Positions 9,899 through 20,748 of a stretch of DNA of 64,000 bases are shown here, in pieces. The DNA is from Symsagittifera roscoffensis (lineage: Eukaryota > Xenacoelomorpha > Acoela > Convolutidae). The DNA is taken from positions 33,100,695-33,164,694 of the forward strand of contig NC_087070.1 of assembly GCF_963678635.1 (NCBI RefSeq), read 5' to 3'. The number at the start of each line of letters is the position of its first letter. Positions within the stretch are counted from its first letter, which is position 1. The notes beneath the pieces were generated by a model. It did no database searches. It saw only the letters and a program-made list of their open reading frames with translations, and was not told where the DNA came from. The translations under genes and the position numbers were made by a program.

Positions 9899-10853
9899 AT
9901 TCGGTTATTTTAGATTTTTTTTAGACAGACCATGAAAAACCATTATGATTGATTATTATCCGTGGAACCTCATTGCGGGATGATACACTTTAATGATTTA
10001 CAATATTGTATGTTTTTTTTTTAATTTAAATTTTTGAAACATTCTATGTAAACTCACAAGAAAACCGTTGCTACGGTTTTTGTGAATTCTCATAGTATGT
10101 ATTTATGTAAACACCAGTGTTAATTTTGGCATACAACATGGCATAGATCATTGAAGGGGCAGTTCAACCTGGATAATCAACATCTTACACAAATGATTTA
10201 CAGAAAGCGAATTCGGTCTATGTGGACTTGGTATTCAGAACTGGGGAGCATCAAAGCTTGCTGCTTTTATGGCGGTTTCTAGCGTTCATGATGCTTCGTT
10301 GACTTAATGTTTTCAGCGAGACTTCTAAGCTACCAAAATGATTCCATGCCGTAATTAATCAAGTATTGAAGCATTCGGTACTGCTTAACTAGTTTTGGAT
10401 CAATCCCGGACCGACCATATCATAAAAAATTTCCCCATCTTAAAACTTCTCATAAGATTTGTAGCAGACTTCCACTATTCATAACCTATTAACAGATAAA
10501 ATCATTTTGAAAAAAATTCGTTTTTTTTTTCAAAATTGTACATGTAAGAGTTTAAAGATTTTTACTTAAAAGTTATGCATTTTAATCAAAAATTTTTATA
10601 AACCAAGTTGTACTAATTAACGGTTCGAAATAGAGACAAAAAAGAATTAACTGTGACGAATCAAGTTTAATTGTTTATGTTGTGTGTGGGGCTCAGGTAA
10701 ATATCGGCAAAATGATTGCTTCAACAAACACAAATTTTCCGCTTCAAATTTTTTAAAGTTTTTTTTTCAAAATTTTCAGCTGTTTTTATATTGAAGTTTC
10801 GAGTTTAAACAACCAGGGCTAACACTGCAAATATAGAGGTCTTTTTAGTAATA
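9899..10853. other. Non-coding flank
   Basis: No gene seen. At about 9930-9990 is an inverted copy of the sequence at 7905-7965, sharing ATCCCGCA and GGATAATAATC. At 10053-10095 is an imperfect palindrome around AAAACCGTTGCTACGGTTTT. The rest is AT-rich sequence up to the left end of Polinton D. Confidence 0.5.
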
Positions 10854-11054
10854 AGGTAATTCGCCGGCGCTCCAACAGGGGGGGGGGGGTCCTACACAGA
10901 GTTGCTCCAGAGCCTTTTCCCAAAACCACATAGGCGCTCCAGACCCTAATTCCAAAACCACATAGGGGCTCCAAACTAATTTTTCAAAGCACGGGGGCAT
11001 TCCAAAGAGGAAAATAAAACTACATGTATTATATCCTAGGTGCTATGAAATGAG
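10854..11054 (+). repeat. Left terminal inverted repeat of Polinton D
   Basis: Inverted match to 48733-48901. It starts AGGTAATTCGCCGGCGCTCC, followed by an 11-12 base G run. It is about 32 bp longer than the right copy because a CCAAAACCACATAGG-containing unit is duplicated in tandem (about 10905-10965). The match fades after GTGCTATGAAATGA. Confidence 0.85.
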
Positions 11055-11878
11055 TATTTATAATACATTATAATTGCTGTTGTGATATATAATAAAAAGA
11101 TATGTCTGGCGACTGCATTTTCATGCGTTAACGTCCAATCAAGACTATAACGTTCATATTTGAGTGGAATTAAAGTTAACGTAAAAGTTAGAGCCAATAT
11201 ATTTAAACCGTTGGTAGCTGTAAACCAATTCCTTTCCGTATGCATCTTTTATTGTCGAACCAACGCTTAGCAATCTGAATCACTCACGAAGTGTCATGAC
11301 ATAATTGAACAATAAAAATAATGGTGAAATTATAGAATTCTGATTTAAGCAAAATGATTTTAATTGGAGATTGCATACTGGAGATATTGATAGTGAGCAT
11401 TCAAGTTTCTCTGTCTTCTCAACTGGTATCGATCAAAAAACAGTTGTATTAAGGATCGTTTTATAGTTTTCATATCACGGTGGAAAAAATTAGCAGCAGA
11501 TAAAGCACCAAAAGAAAATGAGCAGAGTTGTAAAAAAACAGTTTTACTTGAACAATCTTTTACAAATAACGTGATGTATTTATGCAAAACAAAAGTATGG
11601 GAAGAGTACTGATCTATCAATTGCTACTTATGAAAACGTATTTGATTATTCGTTCGATTTTGCCTCAAAATTGATTGAGAAAGTGGTGGAGCGCATGAGT
11701 TACCAAGTACCCAAACATCAGCCCGGAATTCAAATGGATCTCAGCAGCAGTGAGTTAACTGAAGAAGAATGAGTAAGTAAAAAATATCAAAAACTTCCAG
11801 TGGTCTATCTAAATATCTACCACAGAAATATAAGACTGAGTAAGTGGTATCTTCAAGATTACTTTCATTTCCACTGGT
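11055..11878. other. Subterminal region of D, no intact gene seen
   Basis: AT-rich, with short unrecognised frames on both strands. Positions 11705-11768 closely match 13088-13151 of the same element, so a fragment of the gene at 13002-13322 has been duplicated here. Confidence 0.5.
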
Positions 11879-12316
11879 TTGAAAATCAGCAGGTCCGAGA
11901 AGTGTTCGGAAAAACTTCAATGGACTCACGAGACTTATTTGATAGTGAAAAAAACCTATCCGGAAAACTCTGACCGCCGAAATTATTTTCTAGCTACTTG
12001 TTCTCTGTTTTTCTTTTCTAGCAAAAATGACGTAAGCTATGACGTTGAGATTAAACTTAGACCATATGGAGGTCTGATTGGCATAGATTATTCTTCATTG
12101 GACAAGTACTTGAAAGATTTAAAAATATTACGAATGCATGCAATTTTACACGATGCCGCGAGATTTGTTGACGAAGTTTATAGCATTGCTCCCACCTACA
12201 GTTACATGCGACCCTCTAAATGTAAAAACAGCCTGATTGGTCACTGTAGTGGTATTAATTTCTGTTTATATGTTAAACTGACAAAGCTAAGTCTCTATCA
12301 ATTGTTAAATTGTTGA
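11879..12316 (+). pseudogene. Conserved small Polinton protein with GGLIG motif (D)
   Basis: The readable part contains RRNYFLATCSLFF, then RPYGGLIG, an LHDAARFVDEVY stretch and APTYSYMRPS. The same succession of motifs is seen in element F at 62247-62545 (NNYFFCICFVLDP, FGGLIG, LLDAAGSV, GYCYVLP), so this is a conserved member of the accessory block, placed in both elements just before the exonuclease-like gene. No function is known to me. It is part of a decayed element. Confidence 0.55.
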
Positions 12317-12879
12317 AGGAAAGATCAGTCGCGCTAGACTTGGAAGGATTCCGTTGTAGAAAAAATAATTTTACAGTTAAAGAACTAGCCATCACAACTT
12401 CTGATTATAGTGACTCTTTTGTTTTTCTACCTCCAGCCAGCTTCAATTCATTTCCTAAATCTGAACAAAAAGCTTACAACAGGTTGAAAAATAACTTGCA
12501 CGGAATTCACTGGGAAAGCGGTGATTATTTATATTTAAATCTCAATCAGATTATTCAAAGTTTTGTTTTGAAAAATCCTAACGCCGTATTTTACGCTAAA
12601 GGAAAAGAAAAGAGTAATCTTCTGGCAACTCATTTGGATCGAAAAGTTGAGAAACTTGATGAATTGGGTTGCCCGAGAATTGAAAATTTACATTTGAAAA
12701 ACTATCCAGCTTGCAATAGACATTTTCATCATAACCACTTCAAGAATTACTGCGCACTGATCAAAAGCAAGGCGTTTTTTGATTGGCTAAAGAATGAGCA
12801 ACAGCGAGAGAATTGCAAAGTTGGAGACGTACCTATCTCCAAATTCAGTGTTATGTGCTTGGATGAATCCAGAGAGTGA
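12310..12879 (+). pseudogene. DEDD-exonuclease-like conserved Polinton protein (D)
   Basis: Begins with a VALDLEGFRCRKNN-type strand followed by VKELAI. Further on are an LHGIHW motif, AKGKEKSNLL, a CPRIENL segment and a Cys/His cluster (CNRHFHHNHFKNYCAL). The homologue in F (62648-63055) shows LDFECTENKIVKELGVY, LHGINW, a CPKVQNL segment and CSNHPFCH. The Asp-x-Glu at the end of the first strand and the later conserved acidic positions resemble a DEDD 3'-5' exonuclease or RNase H-like fold, possibly with a zinc site at the C terminus. The fold assignment is inference; the homology between the two copies is directly visible. Confidence 0.5.
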
Positions 12880-13009
12880 CATCAAAATATCATTAACAAG
12901 AGTAGAACGAATCGATTGCCGAGGTCAAGTGGTGCAGCGAAAAGAACAAATCACTTTATCTGAAGAAGAATTAACTACTTTGAGAAAGTTTTTCCCGGCG
13001 ATTGACTAA
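12794..13009 (+). pseudogene. Small PC4-like putative DNA-binding protein (D)
   Basis: About 70 residues, overlapping the end of the exonuclease-like gene in another frame. The pattern (IKISLTRVERIDCRGQ, then RKEQITLSEEELTTLRKFF) resembles the C-terminal ssDNA-binding domain of transcriptional coactivator PC4, with a basic strand followed by a Leu-Ser-Glu-Glu helix. Related patterns occur in E (26754-27344) and F (60308-60856, and near 61.2 and 62.1 kb). A single-strand-binding role in protein-primed replication would make sense but is inferred from a weak pattern only. Confidence 0.35.
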
Positions 13010-13322
13010 ATCATATACTTTCAACGATACTAGTTTATTCAAAATGGTTGCCAGCAAACGAGGAATTTATCTTCCCAAGCTAGTCTTAGTACCCAAACAT
13101 AAGCTCGGAATTCAAATGGATCTCAGCAGCAGTGATTTAACTGAAGAAGCTCAGAAATTAGTAGAAGAGAACTCAGTGAAGAAAATCATATATCGTGTGG
13201 AAACTAAAAATGTCCCAGCTATTTATGTAGTGGAAATGTATGATAATGAAAATGACACTTCTAATGTTTATACTGGTTATTCTCGATACGAGTTTTTTTT
13301 ACTGTTCAGAAGAGTACATTAA
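13002..13322 (+). CDS. Unrecognised small protein of Polinton D
   Basis: A 106-codon frame overlapping the end of the previous one by a few bases. It includes KRGIYLPKLVLVPKHK, a LSSSDLTEEAQKLVEEN helix-like stretch and VPAIYVVEMYDNEND. A near-identical fragment of its start region lies at 11705-11768. I do not recognise the family. Its position between the small DNA-binding-like protein and the ATPase suggests an accessory gene of the element. Confidence 0.4.
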   Translation: MTKSYTFNDTSLFKMVASKRGIYLPKLVLVPKHKLGIQMDLSSSDLTEEAQKLVEENSVKKIIYRVETKNVPAIYVVEMYDNENDTSNVYTGYSRYEFFLLFRRVH

Positions 13323-13630
13323 AACTTTTTATAACCATCCATTTTCTTCCTCGATAAGAAACTGTCGATATAGATAGATAGTCGGAGAGAGAGAGAAAAA
13401 AAATAAATTGAAAACCTGAATGTCTGAAATAGCAGCTCGATGCAACTATACTTACTGATTTTGCTTATGATCAAAATAAAACTAAACAACAACCTTGGAA
13501 ACTTTGTTTTGATGCCACTGTTCCCAGATCAGAAGTGGTTTTTGTCTCAAATGATTATAATTTAAATTTTACTAAGTTTTTGTATCTATAAACTTTCTTT
13601 GACGCAACTAAGCTGTGAAGAAACATCAAT
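13323..13630. other. Short spacer with GATA/GA microsatellite
   Basis: About 13365-13400 holds short ATAG and GA repeats followed by an A run. The stretch after it may contain the decayed N-terminal part of the ATPase, but nothing clear is readable. Confidence 0.4.
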
Positions 13631-14304
13631 TTGGTTTTCCATATTGTCTGGTTTAGTTGGGTACGTGCTACCAAACCCAAGGATATGAATAAAATTATTG
13701 ATACGTCGACAACACTGTTTATGGCAGTTGTAGGACCTTCGGGATCAAGAAAAACAGAATCGATTTTCAAATTTTTGAAAGGGAGAATTTTTTATCCAAA
13801 GTTTGGAAGAGTATAATTTTTTTACAAAGATATTCAACCTATACTTAAGGACGAGTTAAACGCTGGTAGACTTCAAATGGAATTTGTCCAATTTGAAGGA
13901 TTCGATCGTTTGAGAAACATTGAAAACATACTATTAGTGTTTGATGAATCATGCGAAGAAATATACAATGATAAAGAATTCGTTAAACTAGCAACAACAG
14001 GAAGAGACAAAGGCTTGATGTTATTTATGACAAACATAATTTATTCCAACAAAGTCGATGGTCACGAACTATGGATTTGAACACATCTCACATCATTTTA
14101 TTCAAATCGCCTCGTGATATTCAGCAACTTGATCAACTCGGAAGACAACTTAGTGCACATAAATTTTTACGACAATCGTTTGAACTGGCTACAAAGGACA
14201 GCTTTGGACATCTTTTAATAGATTTAGATCCCCGAACATCAGATTGTCTCAGATACTGTTCAAACATAATACCATTTGGTCCGTCAATTTTCTATTTACC
14301 ATAA
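13631..14304 (+). pseudogene. A32-like DNA-packaging ATPase (D)
   Basis: A P-loop (GPSGSRKT) lies at 13733-13756, and a Walker B motif (LLVFDESCEEI) at about 13931-13963. Downstream are KLATTGRDKGLMLFMT and HIILFKSPRDIQQLDQLGRQL, typical of Polinton and adenovirus/poxvirus-type FtsK-HerA packaging ATPases, which pump genomes into capsids. The segment ends with TSDCLRYCSNI, also seen in element F. It is a decayed part of D, with a few breaks. Confidence 0.8.
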
Positions 14305-14567
14305 GATAAGGCAAAAGTGACACCCATCACAAATGAACGCGAAAAAAATTATCTATTCTTCAGCACATGGTACAATTGAATCCAAGTCAACTACGGAGCT
14401 TTATTAGAAAATTATCAAATACTCAAGTTATATCATTCGTTTCCGAATGCTTGCTCAACCTAGTCAACGGTAATGTGCCTGTTAGTATTCCAAATCTTAA
14501 TAATTTTGAAGAAACATTAGGATTCTAAGCAATCCAAAAACGAGTCGAAGAAAAATCAGCTGTTATA
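14305..14567. other. Spacer after the ATPase
   Basis: Coding-like fragments only; nothing identified with confidence. Confidence 0.3.
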
Positions 14568-15150
14568 TTGAGCAAGCAAGGATTTTATCTAAACATACAT
14601 ATACTTTTTTTGCATCAAGTATTTGACAGCATAAAAATGACAGCACAAGAGTTTGTTCTGATTCCGAAGCATATTTATATTAGAGAACAACACCATTCAG
14701 TGCAAATTTTGCTTGACAACTCAATCAAACATAAAAAAACGCAACTATAATACTTGAATCGATTAAGACCACTAAAAGCAACAACAACAACTAATCCTCC
14801 AGTTATTATAACCCCCGAAACACTTATCAATGCCACAACAGAAAACAATCAACAAGATCAAGCTCCCCTTCTCACTGAAAATGAGCGAAATGAGCTGGAA
14901 ACAAGTACTGATCTTAATGACGCTTTATCTACTGAACGTATTACGATACAATTACAACGCATGGACAAAAAGAAACTTATGCGAACAAAAAAAGTTCTGG
15001 CAAATCGTAAAAAATCAGAGCGAGTCACATAAAACAGAAAAATTGGAGAGCTTTACGTTGATAAAGTTCCAACCGGTCTTAAGGCATCAGTTTTTTTATA
15101 TGTTATACAACAGCAAACTAAAAAATTGTACAACCCTGCTTTCATACTGA
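14568..15150 (+). pseudogene. Conserved Polinton protein between ATPase and integrase (D)
   Basis: The readable segments contain EFVLIPKHIYIREQ and HSVQILLDNSIKHK, then YLNRLRPLK, a Thr/Asn/Gln-rich linker and a Lys/Arg-rich helix (MDKKKLMRTKKVLANRKK). Genes with this start (FVLIPK) occur in the same place in other Polintons as I remember them, but I cannot name a function. Part of the decayed element. Confidence 0.45.
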
Positions 15151-16430
15151 TTTTGAGGTCTCTCAGACTTGACGAACAATTGGTTATGAACAAGTATGAC
15201 AAAGTCGCGGTTCAGTCAACGACTACGGAACAAGCTCAACAGAGGCAAAGAAGCAGAGGTTCTACAAATTCCCTTCACCATCTACAGCCCTCCTTTCTCT
15301 CCAGAAACCGTCGTCAACAAATTCCAGCTCGAAAAGCATTAAATGACGCAAAACCAGAAGGACTGTTGCAGACAGTTAAAGAGAACGGTCAACGCAAAAA
15401 ACCAAACAAGGAGAAGGCGCAGAAGAAGAAGACTTTTACGGAACGCCCGATTACAATTCAGATTCTGCAACGACAGAGAAGACGAAGACAAAAACAAGAA
15501 ATTGGCAAGGTTACACCAGCTGAAGAAAAACTATTGAAAACTAAATTTACAAGTAAAGGTCCAGCATTGTTTGGCAGTGTACAGAATTTAAATGAGGAAT
15601 CAAAAATTTCAAGAAGTCAAGTGAAACTTTTTTACATACAGAGCCTGCATTTACAAAATATCGATCATTTCGTCGGAAGTGTGATAGTTTATGACATAGG
15701 CGAAATATGGTCAATTGACCTAGCGTATGTTGATAAACTTGCAGAATACAACAAAAACATCAAAAATCATATGGTTGCAGTGGATTGCATGTCCCGTTAT
15801 CTACGTGTACAGCCATTGAAATCAAAGTATGCTACCTCAACTGCGGAAGCATTCAAACAAATGGAACAAATCAGCCACAAAAAGTCTGGGTAGATAAAGG
15901 CACGGAGTTCAAGGTGTCATTCAAAACTTAATGTGAGAAAAATGGCATCAAAGCATACACAATAGAGAGTGAAAAAAATTTCGCCTTCGCCGAGAGGAAC
16001 ATTTGATCACTAAAAAGTTTGATTTATAAGTATTTGGAGGACAAATGGACCTACTCTTACATCGATAAGCTTCAAGACTTTGTCAACACAAAAAATTAGA
16101 GAACAAACCGCGTCATCAATTTAGCCCCCAATAAATTGACAAAAAAGGACGTTCCTTGTCCAATTTCATTAAGAGCGGAACAATCATTGAAACTAATTCG
16201 TCGACCAAAGCTCTAAGTTGGCGATTTTGTGAGAATAGCAAAAATTGACATCCCTTTTCGAAAAGGTCATAAGCAATCCTTCACTGACGAAGTTTTTGAA
16301 ATATTTGCATACCAACTAGGATCCCAGTTACTTATAACCTTACGACGCTGATAGAGATTCAATAGAGGGTAAACTTTATGAGCCCGAACTAATCAGAGTA
16401 TTTGAAAAGGAAGGGTCAAGCTAAACAATT
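15151..16430 (+). pseudogene. Retroviral-type integrase of Polinton D
   Basis: The N-terminal part is a long Arg/Lys/Gln-rich low-complexity tract (15200-15540). The rve catalytic core begins at about 15708 with WSIDLAYVD, whose Asp is the first catalytic residue, and continues with KYLLVAVDCMSR-like and LRVQPLKSK stretches. A VGDFVRIAK segment near 16218 and FRKGHKQSFTDEVFEI match the C-terminal chromodomain-like end of Polinton integrases. Integrases of this type catalyse insertion with 6-bp target duplications. Decayed, with several breaks. Confidence 0.8.
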
Positions 16431-16472
16431 TCTAGCAACTTTGCAGGTGACATAGATTCCTTTAGTATTACA

Positions 16473-17306
16473 TTGGTGTCATCAACCTCAATGAATATCT
16501 TAATTGACAACTCACTAGCGATTTTTAAAAATCTGCTGAGTGAAGATTTCGATCTGCAAGGCGAATGGAAAGTTGCATTGTCAGAAATAACGTTTCCCAT
16601 TCATTTTAACAATGTAACAGATACTAAAATAGTGTACTACAAAAAAGACAAAGTTAAAGCAAGACTTAAAATGGCAAAAGATAGAATATCTAGACCATAT
16701 GATGGAGAAAAAAATGAAATAACAAAGTGTGAATATGGCGAAATTGAGCAATTACTCAACGAACTCAATCGGAAGGTTGATCTTGGTATTTTCAGTTATA
16801 GCATCGACCCCATTACCAAACATCTTTTAAATTGGATGCAATATTGGGAAGGCATTACTTTTGAGAGCCCAGAAATTCCTAGTATTTTACATTTCAAAGG
16901 TATAAGAGATGGAACGGGCTATCATATCGGCTATAGAGTATCCAGTCATATCCATGGCACTCTCACATCGCAAAACCTCATTTCCGACTACCCTGTTGAC
17001 ATCTCTGCTTGAACCCAAATGATGTTTATCTACTTGGATATAATCCATTATCAGATTTTGGTTGACACCAAAGCACCGTTGCTCAGAGTCATTGATACTA
17101 ATCGACGAGTGAAAAACGGTTACGTTTGCAGCATTGAACCAAATCATTGCAAAGTTTTTAGCAACTTAGATTATAAAAAACTCCTTGTGAGTAACACCCA
17201 GAGCATTGCGGTAAACCAACGAACAGAAACCGGTAGACTTGTACCATTTGCGGGACGAGGAGGAAAAGTTGTTTTGTCTTTAAAATTTCAAAAGTTTTCT
17301 GATTAA
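16473..17306 (+). pseudogene. Penton-like minor capsid protein (D)
   Basis: Begins with VSSTSMNILIDNSLAIFKN and WKVALSEITFP, the N-terminal signature of the Polinton minor capsid (penton, PY) protein. The later part has YLDIIHYQILVDTKAPLL, RVIDTNRRVKNG and TETGRLVPFAG, expected of a jelly-roll protein ending in KVVLSLKF. In the family this protein forms the capsid vertices. It lies directly after the integrase and before the small basic protein and major capsid gene. The call rests on remembered family signatures. A few breaks. Confidence 0.65.
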
Positions 17307-17310
17307 GATT

Positions 17311-17742
17311 ATGGAGGCATACTATCAAAATCAAGCGACCATGCCTAACTTCCCAGGACATTACAGACAGCGGGTTAGTGGCTTCGATGCTCTTGCTCTG
17401 GGTATTGGACGTGTAGCACTTCCGTTAGCTCGGAAATTGATAGTACCAGCAGCAAAACGTATTGAAAAAGCATTACTTGTTCAAGCAGCCCCCGAATTAA
17501 AAGATATAGCAACCAAAAAGAAAACGCCCACACAAGCCTTGAAAAACACAGTAAAAAACACAATCAAAAACAATTTGGAGCTAAACGCATCAGGTCCCGT
17601 ATGCGCAGAAAACGGAAGACAGCAAAAACAACAACAACAAAAAAAAACAAAAGTTCTCAATCCAAAGGATCGAACTCCACTGAGAAGTGGCTCCAACTTT
17701 TTCACCAAAGTACGAAATGATTTCCTATTTATTACCAACTGA
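17311..17742 (+). CDS. Small basic Polinton protein, possible minor virion component (D)
   Basis: A 143-codon frame starting MEAYYQNQATMPNF. An amphipathic core (GFDALALGIGRVALPLARK, then LIVPAAKRIEKALL) is followed by KKKTPTQALKNTVKNT and a Gln/Lys-rich tail. Proteins with this GFG...LPLARK core sit between penton and major capsid genes in other Polintons. They resemble adenovirus-like membrane-active or capsid-cementing small proteins, but that role is inference. The frame overlaps the start of the capsid gene by about 25 bp. It is open throughout, unlike most genes of D. Confidence 0.55.
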   Translation: MEAYYQNQATMPNFPGHYRQRVSGFDALALGIGRVALPLARKLIVPAAKRIEKALLVQAAPELKDIATKKKTPTQALKNTVKNTIKNNLELNASGPVCAENGRQQKQQQQKKTKVLNPKDRTPLRSGSNFFTKVRNDFLFITN

Positions 17743-17882
17743 AGCAACTCAAAGCTCATTAGAATTGTTTGAAAAACCTCCTCTACTCGTTACAATTGAA
17801 AACGCATTCACTTAAAAAATTGGTCCATCTTATTCACCCGATGGTCCCATGCTCGAATTTGAAGTTTTAGGAGATAGAAACA
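17717..17882 (+). pseudogene. Major capsid protein, 5' part, interrupted by element E
   Basis: Starts with MISYLLPTEATQ and continues through SPDGPMLEFEVLGD, the N-terminal signature of Polinton double jelly-roll major capsid proteins. The gene is cut at the GAAACA target site where element E is inserted; the rest of the gene resumes at 38190. Fossil copy. Confidence 0.75.
17877..17882 (+). repeat. Target-site duplication of element E, left copy
   Basis: GAAACA immediately left of the AGTAGTAG terminus. The identical 6-mer lies immediately right of the CTACTACT terminus at 38190-38195. A 6-bp duplication is characteristic of Polinton integrases. Confidence 0.9.
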
Positions 17883-18385
17883 AGTAGTAGATGTTGGAGG
17901 TGATCAGGGGGGGAGCATGGCAGACCCTATGTATTAAGATACGCTCTGCCATGCTATGTATTAAGATTGGGTATAGAGTCTACAATGTATTAAGATAGGG
18001 AATACCGATGGTAAGGTTTCAGTGTGATGGTAAGAGAAAGAAAAACGAAAATTTTTTGGTTTTTGTGCGAAAATGTCTAATTTTTTCGCAAAAGTCTCAG
18101 CGCGCGTTACCTAATTGGGAACAGTTAATTGTTAATTACGTGTAGATTGTAGAATAAAGGTTATGTATTTAGTTTTTTTGGTGCATGGTAAGTCAATGGT
18201 AAGAGTTTTTGTGCAAAAACTTGGAAATTTTATGAAAAAATTTTTTCAAAAAAACTTCAAAAAACGATAAGGTTAGCTATTATTTGACCTAATTTTTTTA
18301 TAATCTTACTTTCTATCTAATTGAAACAATGCTGAAACCTACTGAAACTTCGAAAAAATCAAATTTTTGAGGAAAAATTGCAAAA
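17883..18385 (+). repeat. Left terminal inverted repeat of element E
   Basis: Inverted match to about 37665-38189 and direct match to the left end of F (49569-50090). Shared landmarks are GGAGGTGATCA, a doubled GTATTAAGAT..GGGTATAGAGTCTAC block, GGGAATACCGATGGTAAG and a TCTATCTAATTGAAACAATGCTGAAACCTAC block at the inner edge. Confidence 0.9.
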
Positions 18386-20748
18386 ATTTCAAGTATTTGG
18401 AAAAAATTGCAAAAATTTCAAGTATTTGGAAAAAATTGCAGAAATCTCATAATTTTGGCTAATGTATTTTTGCTTTTGATCTAATTTTAAACATGGTTTT
18501 ACTTATAGATTTTAAAAATAAGCTAAGACTATATGTTAATTGGCATTATGTTGAGACAATGATACAAAATTTTGAATAAAAAAATGATCATCAACAGTTT
18601 TTTCTCAAAATATTGAAATACGATAAAGTTTAACTTAATTTGAGCTAAATATTTGGTTATAAATTGCTCTAAACACTGAAAAGAAGGTTCATAGTAGCAG
18701 AATCAATATTGAAACTTCCGGAAAACAGTGAAGGTAAAAAAAAAATTAATCAAATTTACATGAAGTTTTCCATTTCGATTTTTTTATTTTGGTTTTTAAC
18801 TGTTTTTTTTTTGTCCAGTTCAGGGATTATTTTTAGGAATCTCAATTCAAATGAACATTAAGGGCAATATCCTATGAAATTTCTAAATCAAACTCCATGA
18901 TTCAACTCCTCCTCAATTTTTTCTCATTGAATTACCCAAATTTGTACAAAAATTACAACTTGTGGCAAATTTTTCATGTTAAAAATTAGAAATTTCTGAT
19001 TATTGATAAAAATTGAACAGTTTATTGCTAAAATTGTTTTAAATGGGATAAATGTTTCTGAACAATTTATTCGATATTGGCTCATTTCAACAAAAACTTC
19101 TTCATAACTGATGATTATCTCTCTGTTGCTTCTGCAACATAACTTTCAAGATTTTCCATAGTGTTTTTCCATGTTTTAAAGTTATTCTTGCTTTCTGTTT
19201 AAAACATGTTTTCGCTATTGAACACACTTTATTAGAAAATTTAGTCAAAACTGGAGAATTTAGGAGGAAAATAGTATCAATTGAACGAACAATTTGCTAG
19301 CAGAGATGAAATTAGAACTGATACCGTATGATTATTACAATAAAAATGTTAATATCTTCCTTACGGTTCCCCTGTTCAGTTGCTATTGTAAACTATTTAA
19401 GCAAAAATACACATTTTGGGATCATTAACTATCACTTTTCTTGCAAAATATTTATTAACTCGCTTTTTTTCTTAATTTATGACGGAAATTTTTTCAAAAA
19501 TATCCAAGTGAGAAAGAATTGGTGCTAGTAAAAGCATTCAAAAAAATATGTACACAATGAGAATATAAAGGTGTATTTTTACGATCTAAGAACAAATTAG
19601 GAGCAGCTCTATTAGTTATAATCTGAAAACCTCCGGAAATACGCAAGAGAACCTAGTTCCTAACATCTACAATATAAAAAACTTCTGAAAGAGCGAATCT
19701 CAAAAAATTGATTTGGCAAAGCAAATCAAGGTGCAAACTGGAACAATTGTGTAATTTTCCAATTTTTATTAAGAAAAAACTCTATGTAGTAAAAATGTAG
19801 TAATGTATTGAATATAGTGTTGTATATTCTATGTAGTATTGTGTATGTATGTAGCAAGGTAAAGTAGATCTTGAAAGCAAGTTTTCGATTTTTGCTTTAT
19901 GTATCTTCTTCCAAAAGATGTCGAATTGGGTTTGCTTTTCAAAAATTATTCTCAAAACATTTGATCTTTCATATAAAGTACCAAATATATCAAATGAAAA
20001 CAATTTTCTAATGAATTACGGATAAATATAAGACTTTGAGAATTTTTATGTCGGAATTTTTCGGGATTTTTTCTCAAGATATATTTTATAAGCTAAATTT
20101 TAGTAAATGTATCTCAAATCTCTTAAGGATTGAATTGGGTTTCTATCTCATTTTAGCATTTTCTCAGTTTCTGCTTCAATTACTTTCTACCAAATGAATC
20201 CAATTTGAGCAAATTTTTACTTGAAAATTGAATTTTAGATGGAAAAATGTATCGTTTCAACGAACAATCAATAATCCGAAGCTGAACTAATACCATAAAT
20301 CCTTTACTAAAAAGCTTTAAAGGATTTTCTCAAGCTCATAACTGTATAATGCTGTTTTAAATCTGAATTTAGACTAAATTTTTAGTTGGAATGATGTATA
20401 TCATTATCTTGAAACTTTCAAAGTTTAGCAAAATATACATTTTTTCCAGGTCATTTATCAATTTCTTTTCTGAAATCATCAAAAAATTAATAGAAAAGCG
20501 TAATTCCTAATAAGTCAAACCACATTATCTGCTTAAAAAGCTCTGCTCTATGAACACTTTTACAAGCACTAAACAAGGAAAACTTTAAAATAGTAACTAG
20601 AAAAAACCTTTCAATAAGTTGATGTTTTCCAAATATCCAAGTTTTACAATTTTTAGGCAAATACTTAAATACTCATTAGCATATGTTATGCACATTACTA
20701 CAAATTTATCACAACAAAGTCTCCGCAAGCTTGCAACCAAGGGAGTTT
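18386..20748. other. AT-rich subterminal region of E, no gene seen
   Basis: About 2.4 kb with only short chance frames on both strands. At 18374-18440 a roughly 28-bp unit (AAAAATTGCAAAAATTTCAA...) is repeated 2-3 times. Nothing else recognised. Confidence 0.6.
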
